Shown here one piece after another: positions 7,872-13,478 of a DNA stretch of 13,478 nt. The DNA is taken from the NCBI GenBank assembly GCA_950071875.1, contig CATMNW010000031.1, forward strand, positions 1 to 13,478. The letters run 5' to 3'. This DNA is from an uncultured Erythrobacteraceae bacterium (GTDB lineage: Bacteria; Pseudomonadota; Alphaproteobacteria; Sphingomonadales; Sphingomonadaceae). Position 1 is the stretch's first letter. Every line of letters starts with the position of its first letter. Position numbers and translations under genes: made by a program. The notes under the pieces are model-generated. The model made no database searches, was not told where the DNA came from, and saw only the letters and a list, made by a program, of their open reading frames with translations.

Positions 7872-9376
7872 CAGACGTTCGCACCCAAACCGAGCGCCGC
7901 ACCGTGCGACGGCATGGCACGTACGCCGGAGGCGATATGTTGCGCCAACCCCGCCAGTGCTTTTTCCAAGCCATCCACGGACGGCAGCTCGGCGCGCGGA
8001 TCCCATCCCTTGGGAATGACGCCCTGCCCGATCATCACGGATATCCAGCTGGGTTCGAGGAACAGTCCGCGCCGGTACTGCGGCACCACCGCGCATCTGC
8101 GCCACAGCTCCAGCTTTTCGTTCAGGCTATCGGGAATATCCATCGTCCGAACGTGGTTCCAGAAGCTCGAATCCGCGCGCTCGGTGGCGTGGTAATGCAG
8201 GATCAGGAAATCGCGGATACGCGCATATTCGTAGTCCATCTGACCATTGAACGCATCGCTGTCGCCGGGGTCGGAAGGGCCGTTGGGGAGGTTCTCCAGC
8301 AACGCGGTGATCGCGGCCTGGATCAGGTAGATACTGGTCGATTCCAGCGGCTCCAGAAAACCCGCTGCAAGGCCGATGGATACGACATTCCCGGTCCAGC
8401 CGTTGCGCCGCCGACCTGCGCGGAAGCGGAGTACGCGCGGTTCGGAGAGCGGGCTGCCCTCGATTGACGCAAGCAATGCAGCCCTCGCGTCGTCGTCGGT
8501 GCAATGCGCGCTCGAATAGACATAGCCGTTGCCGATCCGGTGGCGCAGCGGGATACGCCAGCGCCACCCTGCGGGCATCGCAATCGCCTTGGTAAAAGGC
8601 TCGATGCCCTCGTCGGCAGGCTCGCACGGGACCGCCACGGCCCGGTCGCACGGGAGCCAGTGCGACCAGTCTTCCCACTCGGCATCTCCGATCAGCAGGG
8701 CGCGAAAACCCGAACAGTCGACGAACAGGTCGCCTTGCACCCGCTCGCCGCCTTCCAGCATCAGCGCAGCGCCCCGCCCCCGCTCGTCACGTTCGACCGA
8801 CACCACCTTACCTTCAGTCCTGCGGACACCGCGTGCCATCGCCCGTTCCCGCAGGTATGGGCCGAACAGCGTTGCATCGAACTGATAGGCGTAGCCGAAG
8901 CTTTCGACCGGATCGGCATCGTCGCGCGGATGCGCAAAGCGACCGGCTTCGGCGGCCATCACGGCGAAGGAATAATCGTCGAGACGCGATGCGACCCCTG
9001 CCGCTTTGGCGCGCAACCAGAAATGGTGGAAGCCGACATCGGCGAGCGGGCGACCATAGGTGCCGAAGGGATGGATATACTGCTCGCCCTGGCGGCCGAA
9101 GCCTGAAAACTCGATCCCGAGTTTGTAGGTCGCCTGGGTGGCGGCCATGAACTCCTGCTCGTCGATGCCCATGCGCGTTATGAATGCGCGCAAATGCGGC
9201 AAGGTCGCTTCTCCGACACCGACGATGCCGATGTCTTCCGATTCCACCAGATGGACGTCGGTCGCGGCGCCCGTCAGCGATGCGAGAGCGATTGCGGTCA
9301 TCCATCCGGCGGTGCCCCCACCCAGGATGATCACGCGAAGTGGCGGAGCGGAGCGATCGGTAATTGGCGCGGTCAT
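7871..9376 (-). CDS. Flavin-dependent tryptophan halogenase family protein (first gene of the trio)
   Basis: 501-residue halogenase-family flavoenzyme, clearly paralogous to the third gene of the operon. Motifs in order: VIILGGGTAGWM (15-26), GVGEATLP (53-60), ATYKLGIEF (82-90) with K85 as catalytic lysine, and DLFVDCSGFRALL (216-228). GWRWRIPL (270-277) is the WxWxIP signature. FLEPLESTS (340-348) carries E345 as the equivalent of PrnA Glu346. FWNHVRTMDIPDSL (405-418) is identical in the third gene, pointing to duplication within this lineage. The ATG at 9376 places the FAD motif about 15 residues in. An in-frame ATG at 9409 would add 11 residues, and neither has a strong Shine-Dalgarno sequence. 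Two short upstream reading frames end at or just before this start (see the leader entry). It is the first gene of the operon, so its promoter should lie in 9377-9655. Substrate and halide preference are unknown. Confidence 0.92.
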   Translation of the reverse strand: MTAPITDRSAPPLRVIILGGGTAGWMTAIALASLTGAATDVHLVESEDIGIVGVGEATLPHLRAFITRMGIDEQEFMAATQATYKLGIEFSGFGRQGEQYIHPFGTYGRPLADVGFHHFWLRAKAAGVASRLDDYSFAVMAAEAGRFAHPRDDADPVESFGYAYQFDATLFGPYLRERAMARGVRRTEGKVVSVERDERGRGAALMLEGGERVQGDLFVDCSGFRALLIGDAEWEDWSHWLPCDRAVAVPCEPADEGIEPFTKAIAMPAGWRWRIPLRHRIGNGYVYSSAHCTDDDARAALLASIEGSPLSEPRVLRFRAGRRRNGWTGNVVSIGLAAGFLEPLESTSIYLIQAAITALLENLPNGPSDPGDSDAFNGQMDYEYARIRDFLILHYHATERADSSFWNHVRTMDIPDSLNEKLELWRRCAVVPQYRRGLFLEPSWISVMIGQGVIPKGWDPRAELPSVDGLEKALAGLAQHIASGVRAMPSHGAALGLGANV

Positions 9377-9380
9377 GGTG

Positions 9381-9437
9381 CTAGCCCCACCTTCGGGCGG
9401 CCATGCCATCCGACATCGCGATTTTTGCCCCAGACAT
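9381..9437 (-). other. Possible 18-codon leader ORF upstream of the halogenase operon
   Basis: On the minus strand a canonical GGAGG (9445-9449) lies seven bases before an ATG at 9437. That ATG opens MSGAKIAMSDGMAARRWG, ending at TAG 9383-9381, four bases before the halogenase ATG. This is the best ribosome-binding site in the intergenic region, better than anything in front of the halogenase itself. A second frame with an ATG at 9444 ends in an ATGA overlap with the halogenase start, but its ATG abuts the GGAGG and is poorly placed. The leader could deliver ribosomes to the halogenase start by coupled translation. The peptide has no run of one amino acid that would suggest classic attenuation. 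It may also be chance. Confidence 0.3.
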
Positions 9438-9536
9438 GCGCCATCCTCCGCGTTCGAACTTGCACGCCCAACCAAATCGGCGCAAACGCAAATCGTCCTT
9501 TTGTATCGTTTTCTTTCGATCTGCGTGGAGAAGCCA

Positions 9537-9565
9537 TCGAAGCCTGCCAAGGCTCGACGCTTTTT
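9537..9565 (+). terminator. Hairpin with T5 tract in the galM leader
   Basis: TCGA-A-GCCT (9537-9545) pairs with AGGCTCGA (9550-9557), leaving a GCCA loop and one bulged A. CGC and five Ts follow (9561-9565). The shape is that of a short intrinsic terminator reading to the right, yet no plus-strand gene ends nearby. It would therefore act on transcripts starting upstream of galM as a leader attenuator, or insulate galM from antisense transcription. The stem is short and bulged, so this is tentative. Confidence 0.3.
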
Positions 9566-9655
9566 GGGTCCGCCCCATCGTCGGCCGGAGCGCGGATCAT
9601 CGCGATGCAGAAGCGGTTCGTATGTCCGCGAAGCAACCAGGTCAGAAAGCAAGCA

Positions 9656-10747
9656 ATGATCGAGAGGGAAAGCGGCGGCGCCGTGTCGAAGACGGAAATC
9701 GATCTGTTCGGAACCCTCGATGACGGTCGCGATGTGTGGGCCGTGCGACTGGACAACGGCTGCGGCGTCGTGGCCCGGTTCATTACGTATGGAGCGCGCC
9801 TGCAGAGCCTCGTCGCCCCCGATTGCGAAGGAAATCCCGCGGATGTCGTACTCGGCTATCCCGATCTCGACAGCTATCGGAGCGATCCGAATTACCTTGG
9901 CGCGACGGTTGGGCGCTGGGCGAACCGTATCGCCGACGCGGCGTTTTCGCTGGACGGTGAGCGCTTCACTCTCCGCGCGAACGACCGCGGCAATTCGCTG
10001 CACGGCGGCGAGCGCGGGTTCTCTTCGCAAATATGGGAGATCGTGGACCGCGGCGACGATCGTGCAATGGTCGCCATGGCTCTCACCAGCCCCGATGGCG
10101 AAGAGGGATTTCCCGGACGGGTTTCGGCCAGAGCGACATTCACCCTCGATCGCGCGGGTCGGCTCTTCATCGATTACGAAGCGGTGAGCGACCGCCGCAC
10201 GATCCTCAATATGACGCACCACAGCTACTGGAACCTGGCGGGCGAAGCGAGCGGGCGCGATGCACGCGAGCAACTCCTCGAAATCCGCGCCGCGCACTTC
10301 CTGCCGATCCAGCCCGGCGGCATTCCGACCGGCGAGGTTCGCGCCGTTGCTGATACGCCGTTCGATTTCACGGTGGCCCGGAGACCGCTCGATGCCCCGG
10401 AGGTGGAGTACCCACAACTCGACGTCGCTGGCGGCTACGATCACTGCTGGGTGCTGGAAGGCGGCACGACACCGCAGCCGCGACAGGTAGCCAGCCTGCG
10501 CGATCCGGCGTCCGGGCGCACGCTCGACATCTGGTCCGACCAGCCCGGCCTGCAGTTCTATGCGGGCAATTTTCTGACCGCTGACGCACCGGGTAATGGT
10601 GGCCGCGTCTACCAGCCGCATGACGGGATCGCCCTCGAACCGCAGCTGTTTCCCGACACGCCGAACCGGCCCGCCTTCGGATCAGCGGTGGTCGAGCCGG
10701 GCGAGACCTATCGCAACAGGTCGGTCTGGCATCTCTATTGCGATTGA
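9656..10747 (+). CDS. galM: Aldose 1-epimerase (galactose mutarotase)
   Basis: Interconverts alpha and beta anomers of galactose (and glucose) in the cytoplasm, supplying the anomer used by galactose dehydrogenase or galactokinase. 363 residues, normal for the family and without a signal peptide. Active-site elements match GalM: GRWANRI (86-92), NSLHGG (113-118) with H116, THHSYWNLAG (187-196) with H189 as general acid, GYDHCWVL (260-267) with D262, and EPQLFPDTPN (328-337) with E328 as general base. In that motif Pro replaces the more usual Thr after the Glu. The start is uncertain: ATG 9656 is chosen to fit the family N-terminus. ATG 9605 and GTG 9683 are in frame, and none has a strong Shine-Dalgarno sequence. 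The last 13 bases overlap the end of dgoA on the other strand. It stands alone as a transcription unit, so it must have its own promoter in the gap to its left. Confidence 0.93.
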   Translation: MIERESGGAVSKTEIDLFGTLDDGRDVWAVRLDNGCGVVARFITYGARLQSLVAPDCEGNPADVVLGYPDLDSYRSDPNYLGATVGRWANRIADAAFSLDGERFTLRANDRGNSLHGGERGFSSQIWEIVDRGDDRAMVAMALTSPDGEEGFPGRVSARATFTLDRAGRLFIDYEAVSDRRTILNMTHHSYWNLAGEASGRDAREQLLEIRAAHFLPIQPGGIPTGEVRAVADTPFDFTVARRPLDAPEVEYPQLDVAGGYDHCWVLEGGTTPQPRQVASLRDPASGRTLDIWSDQPGLQFYAGNFLTADAPGNGGRVYQPHDGIALEPQLFPDTPNRPAFGSAVVEPGETYRNRSVWHLYCD

Positions 10748-11385
10748 GATGACCGCGCGTTCTTCAGCGCGGTAACGATCGCCTCAGTCCGCTGGCCCAC
10801 GTCCTGCGCCGTGCGGCCTGCCTTATAAAGCGACGAGCCGAGCCCGAAGCCCGCAGCGCCAGCGGCCAGCCAGGGCGCCATTGTGTCCGCGTCGATCCCT
10901 CCTACCGGCAGTACCCGCAAGTCGGCAGGCAACACTGCGGGAACGGCACTCAGCACCCGTGGATCGGCCGCTTCCGCCGGAAACAGCTTGAGCGCGGTCG
11001 CACCCGCCGCGAGAGCGGTGAACGCTTCGCTCGGCGTCACGAAGCCCGGCAGCGAAACCAGACCGGCTTTTCGTGTTGCACGGATAACGTCGGCATCGGT
11101 GTTCGGTGAGACGATCAGCTGCCCGCCTGCGTCGCGGACGCGCGCAACATCGGCTTCGGTCAGCACCGTCCCTGCCCCCACGACTGCCCGGTCGGAAAAT
11201 CGGCGCGCAAGGCGAGCAATGCTCTCGAACGGCTGGGGCGAATTGAGGGGAACCTCGATCAGTCCGATCCCGCGATCGACCAGCACCTCGCCGATCTCTT
11301 CCACCTCGTCGGGTTTAACGCCGCGCAAGATTGCCACCAGAGGGCACTGCTCGAAGGCCTGATCGAAAGCGGTCAGATGAGTCAT
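10735..11385 (-). CDS. dgoA: 2-dehydro-3-deoxy-6-phosphogalactonate aldolase
   Basis: Class I aldolase that cleaves 2-keto-3-deoxy-6-phosphogalactonate to pyruvate and D-glyceraldehyde-3-phosphate, the final step of De Ley-Doudoroff galactose catabolism. 216 residues, close to the family norm. Seen in the sequence: PLVAILRGVKPDE (15-27), IEVPLNSP (43-50) with E44 as the catalytic glutamate, VGAGTVL (69-75), IVSPNTDADVI (91-101), LPGFVTPSE (112-120), and ALKLFPAE (131-138) with the Schiff-base lysine K133. VGGI (161-164) is the phosphate-binding turn. The NSP after the glutamate is typical of KDPGal rather than KDPG aldolases, and the dgoK neighbour agrees. The ATG overlaps the dgoK stop (ATGA), with GGAGAAG eight bases upstream. 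The gene runs into galM tail-to-tail. Confidence 0.94.
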   Translation of the reverse strand: MTHLTAFDQAFEQCPLVAILRGVKPDEVEEIGEVLVDRGIGLIEVPLNSPQPFESIARLARRFSDRAVVGAGTVLTEADVARVRDAGGQLIVSPNTDADVIRATRKAGLVSLPGFVTPSEAFTALAAGATALKLFPAEAADPRVLSAVPAVLPADLRVLPVGGIDADTMAPWLAAGAAGFGLGSSLYKAGRTAQDVGQRTEAIVTALKNARSSQSQ

Positions 11386-12245
11386 GGCAGAAGCTTCTCC
11401 AGTCGGACTATGCCGTTCACAAAAGCGGCGTGGCTGTCGATGGTCACGGCTTTGCAACCGGCAAATTCGATCGCTTGGGCATAAAGGGCACCGAGTACAT
11501 TATCGGCCAGGATATACGCCGTATCGGTGGCGTACTCGGTCAGGCGCCCGGCAACCTCGGCACCGATCAGGAGGCCGCTGGCGAAGGACGCGCGCCCGCT
11601 CTGGGTGGAGTGGCGGAGCAGTGCCGAAGAGCGGATGCCAAAAAGCTCAGCGGAAATGTCGCGCTCCAGCCCCTTCGCAACGCCAGCGAGAAACGCTTCG
11701 CCCGGCTCGACAGGGTCCTGCAGGTTGGTCGCGAGGATACTCCGGTCCCGCAACAGGGCAAAGAGTTCGCCGGTCATCGCGGTGGTGAATCGAGCAATGG
11801 CCCCGTCGGACATTGCGGCCCATTTGCAATGCGTGCCCGGCTGGACCAGCAGGGCATCGGGCGGAGCGAGGCCCGCCTCGACTGCACCGATCAGCTGCAC
11901 CTCTTCCCCGCGCATGACGTCAGCACGAGCATCGTCGAGCCGGGACACACCGGGCAGGATGTAGATCCCGTCTCCCAGATCAAGCGCACCCTTGGCCAGA
12001 TCGCCCAGCCCGGCAGGGCATGGCACGTATGGCGCCTCTTTCCATCCGATCGACGAACCGACCATTCCGGCCAGCACAATCCTGTGGTGGCCGTAGAGGT
12101 TTCGGATCGCCTCGACCTCGGCTGCGAAGTCGGGACGACTTGCGACACCCCCCCCATCCCGCTCGGTATGGAGCACCCGGTCGCCTTCGATCAGATATAT
12201 CCGGCGGTTGGTGGTCCCCCAGTCGACAGCGAGAAACGGCTCCAT
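11382..12245 (-). CDS. dgoK: 2-dehydro-3-deoxygalactonokinase
   Basis: Phosphorylates 2-keto-3-deoxygalactonate at C6 with ATP, producing the substrate of the DgoA aldolase encoded directly downstream. 287 residues, normal length. The N-terminal FLAVDWGTTNRRIYLI (4-19) is the ASKHA-type phosphate-binding motif typical of DgoK. Other family blocks are LAGMVGSSIGWKEAPYVPCP (58-77), ILPGV (96-100), MRGEEVQLIG (111-120), LVQPGTHCKW (133-142) and FTTAMTGELFALL (153-165). GLLIGAEV (224-231) and AFVNGI (274-279) lie towards the C-terminus. The start at 12245 lies two bases after the symporter stop, and the stop overlaps the dgoA ATG by four bases. The three genes therefore form one operon and are probably translated in a coupled way. 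Confidence 0.94.
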   Translation of the reverse strand: MEPFLAVDWGTTNRRIYLIEGDRVLHTERDGGGVASRPDFAAEVEAIRNLYGHHRIVLAGMVGSSIGWKEAPYVPCPAGLGDLAKGALDLGDGIYILPGVSRLDDARADVMRGEEVQLIGAVEAGLAPPDALLVQPGTHCKWAAMSDGAIARFTTAMTGELFALLRDRSILATNLQDPVEPGEAFLAGVAKGLERDISAELFGIRSSALLRHSTQSGRASFASGLLIGAEVAGRLTEYATDTAYILADNVLGALYAQAIEFAGCKAVTIDSHAAFVNGIVRLEKLLP

Positions 12246-12247
12246 CG

Positions 12248-13478
12248 TCACCACATCGATGCGTAGAGCGCGATGACGATGCCTATCACCGCCAGCGCCG
12301 CGAAGTTGAACCCGCGCGACGTTTTGTAATCGACCTCTGCCGTTTCGATCCGGTCGCTGCCCGCAGCCCCGGGTTTCCAGATCGAGACGACGACGGCGAG
12401 CACCAGGGCAACGCCGAACACCCACATCATGCGGTTGAGGAAGGGCACCGCATTGAGCGCTTCGCTGCCGCCCCACTCGGCCGGAAACCAGAACACCACG
12501 CTGCCGAGGATAGACGCAGCCGCTGCGGTGATCGCACCCGCCTCGCTCGCCTTCTTCCAGAACAGGCCGAGCAGGAAGATCACCGTGATCCCGGGCGTTA
12601 TGAAGCCGGAGAATTCCTGGATGAACTGGAACGCCTGATCGAGGCTGCCGAGAAGGGGCCGCGCCGCCAGCAGCGCCATCACCGTCGCGATGCTTGCGCT
12701 GACCCGCCCCACAAGGACGAGATGCCGCTCGCCCGCCTTGCGACCGGTCTCATCCTCGGCGTCGCTCTTGTACCCCCGCCGCTTCGCGTAGATGTCGAGC
12801 GTGAAAATCGTCGCGATCGAATTGATCTTCGATGCCGTCGACGCGACCACCGCAGCCATCAGCGCTGCGAAGACAAGGCCGAGCAGGCCGCTGGGCAGAT
12901 AGCGCATCATGGTCGGGTAGGCCTGATCCGCCGGATCGAGACCGGGGGCGAGGATCGTTGCGGCGAGCCCGGGCACGACGACGACCAGCGGCATCAGCAG
13001 TTTCAGGAATGCGGCGAACACCACACCCTTCTGCGCCTCGCGCAAATCCTTCGCCGCCAGCGCGCGCTGGATGATGTACTGGTTGAACCCCCAATAGCTG
13101 AGGTTGGCGATCCACATGCCCCCAACCAGGACAGCGATGCCGGGCAATTCCTGATAGCCCAGATCGCCCGGCTCGAGGATCATGTTGAATTTTTCCGGGG
13201 CCCGGTCGAGCAGCGTGGTGAAACCTGCCCAGACGCCTTGACCGCCGCCGACTTCGTTGAGCGTCAGGCCCGAGATGATCAGCCCGCCCAGAACCAGCAA
13301 GGTGACCTGCACGATATCGGTCAGCGCCACAGCCTTGAGCCCACCATAGAGCTGGTACAGCAGAGCGAAACTGCCAAGCGCGACCAATGCGGTCATCTGG
13401 TTCACGCCCGCCACCTGATTGACCACGATCGACCCCAGCCACAGGATCGATGTCAGGTTCACGAAGATATACAAGCCG
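12248..13478 (-). CDS. Sodium/galactose symporter, SSS family, vSGLT-like (5'-truncated by window edge)
   Basis: Inner-membrane Na+-coupled sugar transporter. 409 residues are visible. Compared with vSGLT of Vibrio parahaemolyticus (about 543 residues), roughly the first 135 lie beyond the window. From memory the match is close and collinear: IFVNLTSILWLGSIV near the visible N-terminus (the NLTS Asn corresponds to a galactose-contacting residue in vSGLT), then YGGLKAVALTDIVQV and LPGIAVLVGGMWIANLSYWG. GFNQYIIQRALAAKDLREAQ holds the N-Q-Y sugar-site residues. VVASTASKINSIATIF and TLDIY include the Na2-site serine region, followed by FQFIQEFSGFITPGI. Many hydrophobic segments end in a final helix before ASMW. 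This similarity supports galactose (or glucose) as substrate. It is the first visible gene of the operon with dgoK and dgoA. The promoter and true start lie to the right. A TTG at 13474 is an internal codon. Confidence 0.94.
   Translation of the reverse strand, partial: GLYIFVNLTSILWLGSIVVNQVAGVNQMTALVALGSFALLYQLYGGLKAVALTDIVQVTLLVLGGLIISGLTLNEVGGGQGVWAGFTTLLDRAPEKFNMILEPGDLGYQELPGIAVLVGGMWIANLSYWGFNQYIIQRALAAKDLREAQKGVVFAAFLKLLMPLVVVVPGLAATILAPGLDPADQAYPTMMRYLPSGLLGLVFAALMAAVVASTASKINSIATIFTLDIYAKRRGYKSDAEDETGRKAGERHLVLVGRVSASIATVMALLAARPLLGSLDQAFQFIQEFSGFITPGITVIFLLGLFWKKASEAGAITAAAASILGSVVFWFPAEWGGSEALNAVPFLNRMMWVFGVALVLAVVVSIWKPGAAGSDRIETAEVDYKTSRGFNFAALAVIGIVIALYASMW

Larger units (their letters stand above)
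9377..9655. promoter_or_regulatory. Divergent intergenic region, expected promoters of halogenase operon and galM
   Basis: This 279-bp gap lies between two divergently read units and is the only long non-coding stretch in the window. Its centre (about 9471-9520) is AT-richer than the flanking genes. It contains the repeat AAATCG at 9474-9479 and 9490-9495, a tandem CGCAAA at 9481-9492, and further ATCG/CGAT words at 9505-9508 and 9517-9520. These are plausible regulator or promoter sequences, but I cannot identify a convincing -35/-10 pair on either strand or a LacI/GntR-type dyad. The left part holds the possible leader ORF and the right part a hairpin with a T tract. Confidence 0.45.

Noticed and set aside
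9598..9607. CATCGCGATG perfect 10-bp palindrome upstream of galM as an operator
   Set aside because: It is short, does not extend on either side, and is made of words common in this GC-rich genome. I saw no second copy upstream of another unit.
9377..10621. N-terminal extension of the first halogenase frame up to 916 residues, running antisense through galM
   Set aside because: The extension overlaps the clearly real galM gene and has no family similarity. The halogenase domain begins about 15 residues after ATG 9376.
11389..11398. AGAAGCTTCT palindrome before the dgoA start
   Set aside because: It lies within the last codons of dgoK (Glu-Lys-Leu-Leu), and the GGAGAAG there is better explained as the dgoA ribosome-binding site.
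12246..12476. N-terminal extension of the dgoK frame to 364 residues
   Set aside because: It overlaps the symporter C-terminus and is unrelated to DgoK. ATG 12245, two bases after the symporter stop, gives normal family length.
1..13478. tRNA, rRNA, CRISPR array, insertion sequence or attachment site
   Set aside because: I found no cloverleaf, regular repeat-spacer pattern, transposase motif or terminal inverted repeats. Nearly all bases are explained by coding sequence.

Overview
The window is about 13.5 kb of GC-rich DNA with very tight gene packing. It holds Caulobacter-type TonB receptor sequence, sphingomonad-style flavin-dependent halogenases and a Vibrio-type sodium/galactose symporter. 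I read it as an alphaproteobacterium, most likely Sphingomonadales (an Erythrobacteraceae- or Sphingomonadaceae-like marine or soil organism). The taxon is an inference from protein types and composition, not a measured placement.

Layout, left to right. (1) Plus strand: a TonB-dependent outer-membrane receptor whose 5' end lies outside the window (1-3027). A GC-rich hairpin follows, then an exported family GH27 alpha-galactosidase with an extra C-terminal NPCBM-like module (3093-4970). (2) Minus strand: a three-gene operon of FAD-dependent halogenase-family proteins, read 9376 to 4975. The first and third genes keep all the halogenase signature residues. The middle gene is a shorter, divergent paralog that has lost the catalytic glutamate. 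The three are joined by 1-bp (TGATG) and 4-bp (ATGA) overlaps. (3) A 279-bp divergent intergenic region (9377-9655). (4) Plus strand: a single aldose 1-epimerase gene, galM (9656-10747), which overlaps the next unit tail-to-tail by 13 bp. (5) Minus strand: a galactose-catabolic operon, read from the right edge: SSS-family sodium/galactose symporter (5' end outside the window), dgoK, dgoA.

How the genes fit together. The receptor would bring an alpha-galactoside across the outer membrane, and the secreted GH27 enzyme would release galactose in the periplasm. The vSGLT-like symporter would carry galactose inward with Na+, and GalM would interconvert its anomers. DgoK and DgoA would perform the last two steps of the De Ley-Doudoroff (oxidative) galactose pathway: phosphorylation of 2-keto-3-deoxygalactonate, then aldol cleavage to pyruvate and glyceraldehyde-3-phosphate. 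Galactose dehydrogenase, lactonase and galactonate dehydratase are not in the window. They may lie beyond the right edge, upstream of the symporter, or elsewhere.

The most unusual part is the halogenase trio in the middle of a sugar-utilisation locus, especially the pseudo-halogenase translationally coupled between two apparently competent enzymes. No tRNA, rRNA, mobile element, CRISPR array or transcriptional regulator gene was seen.
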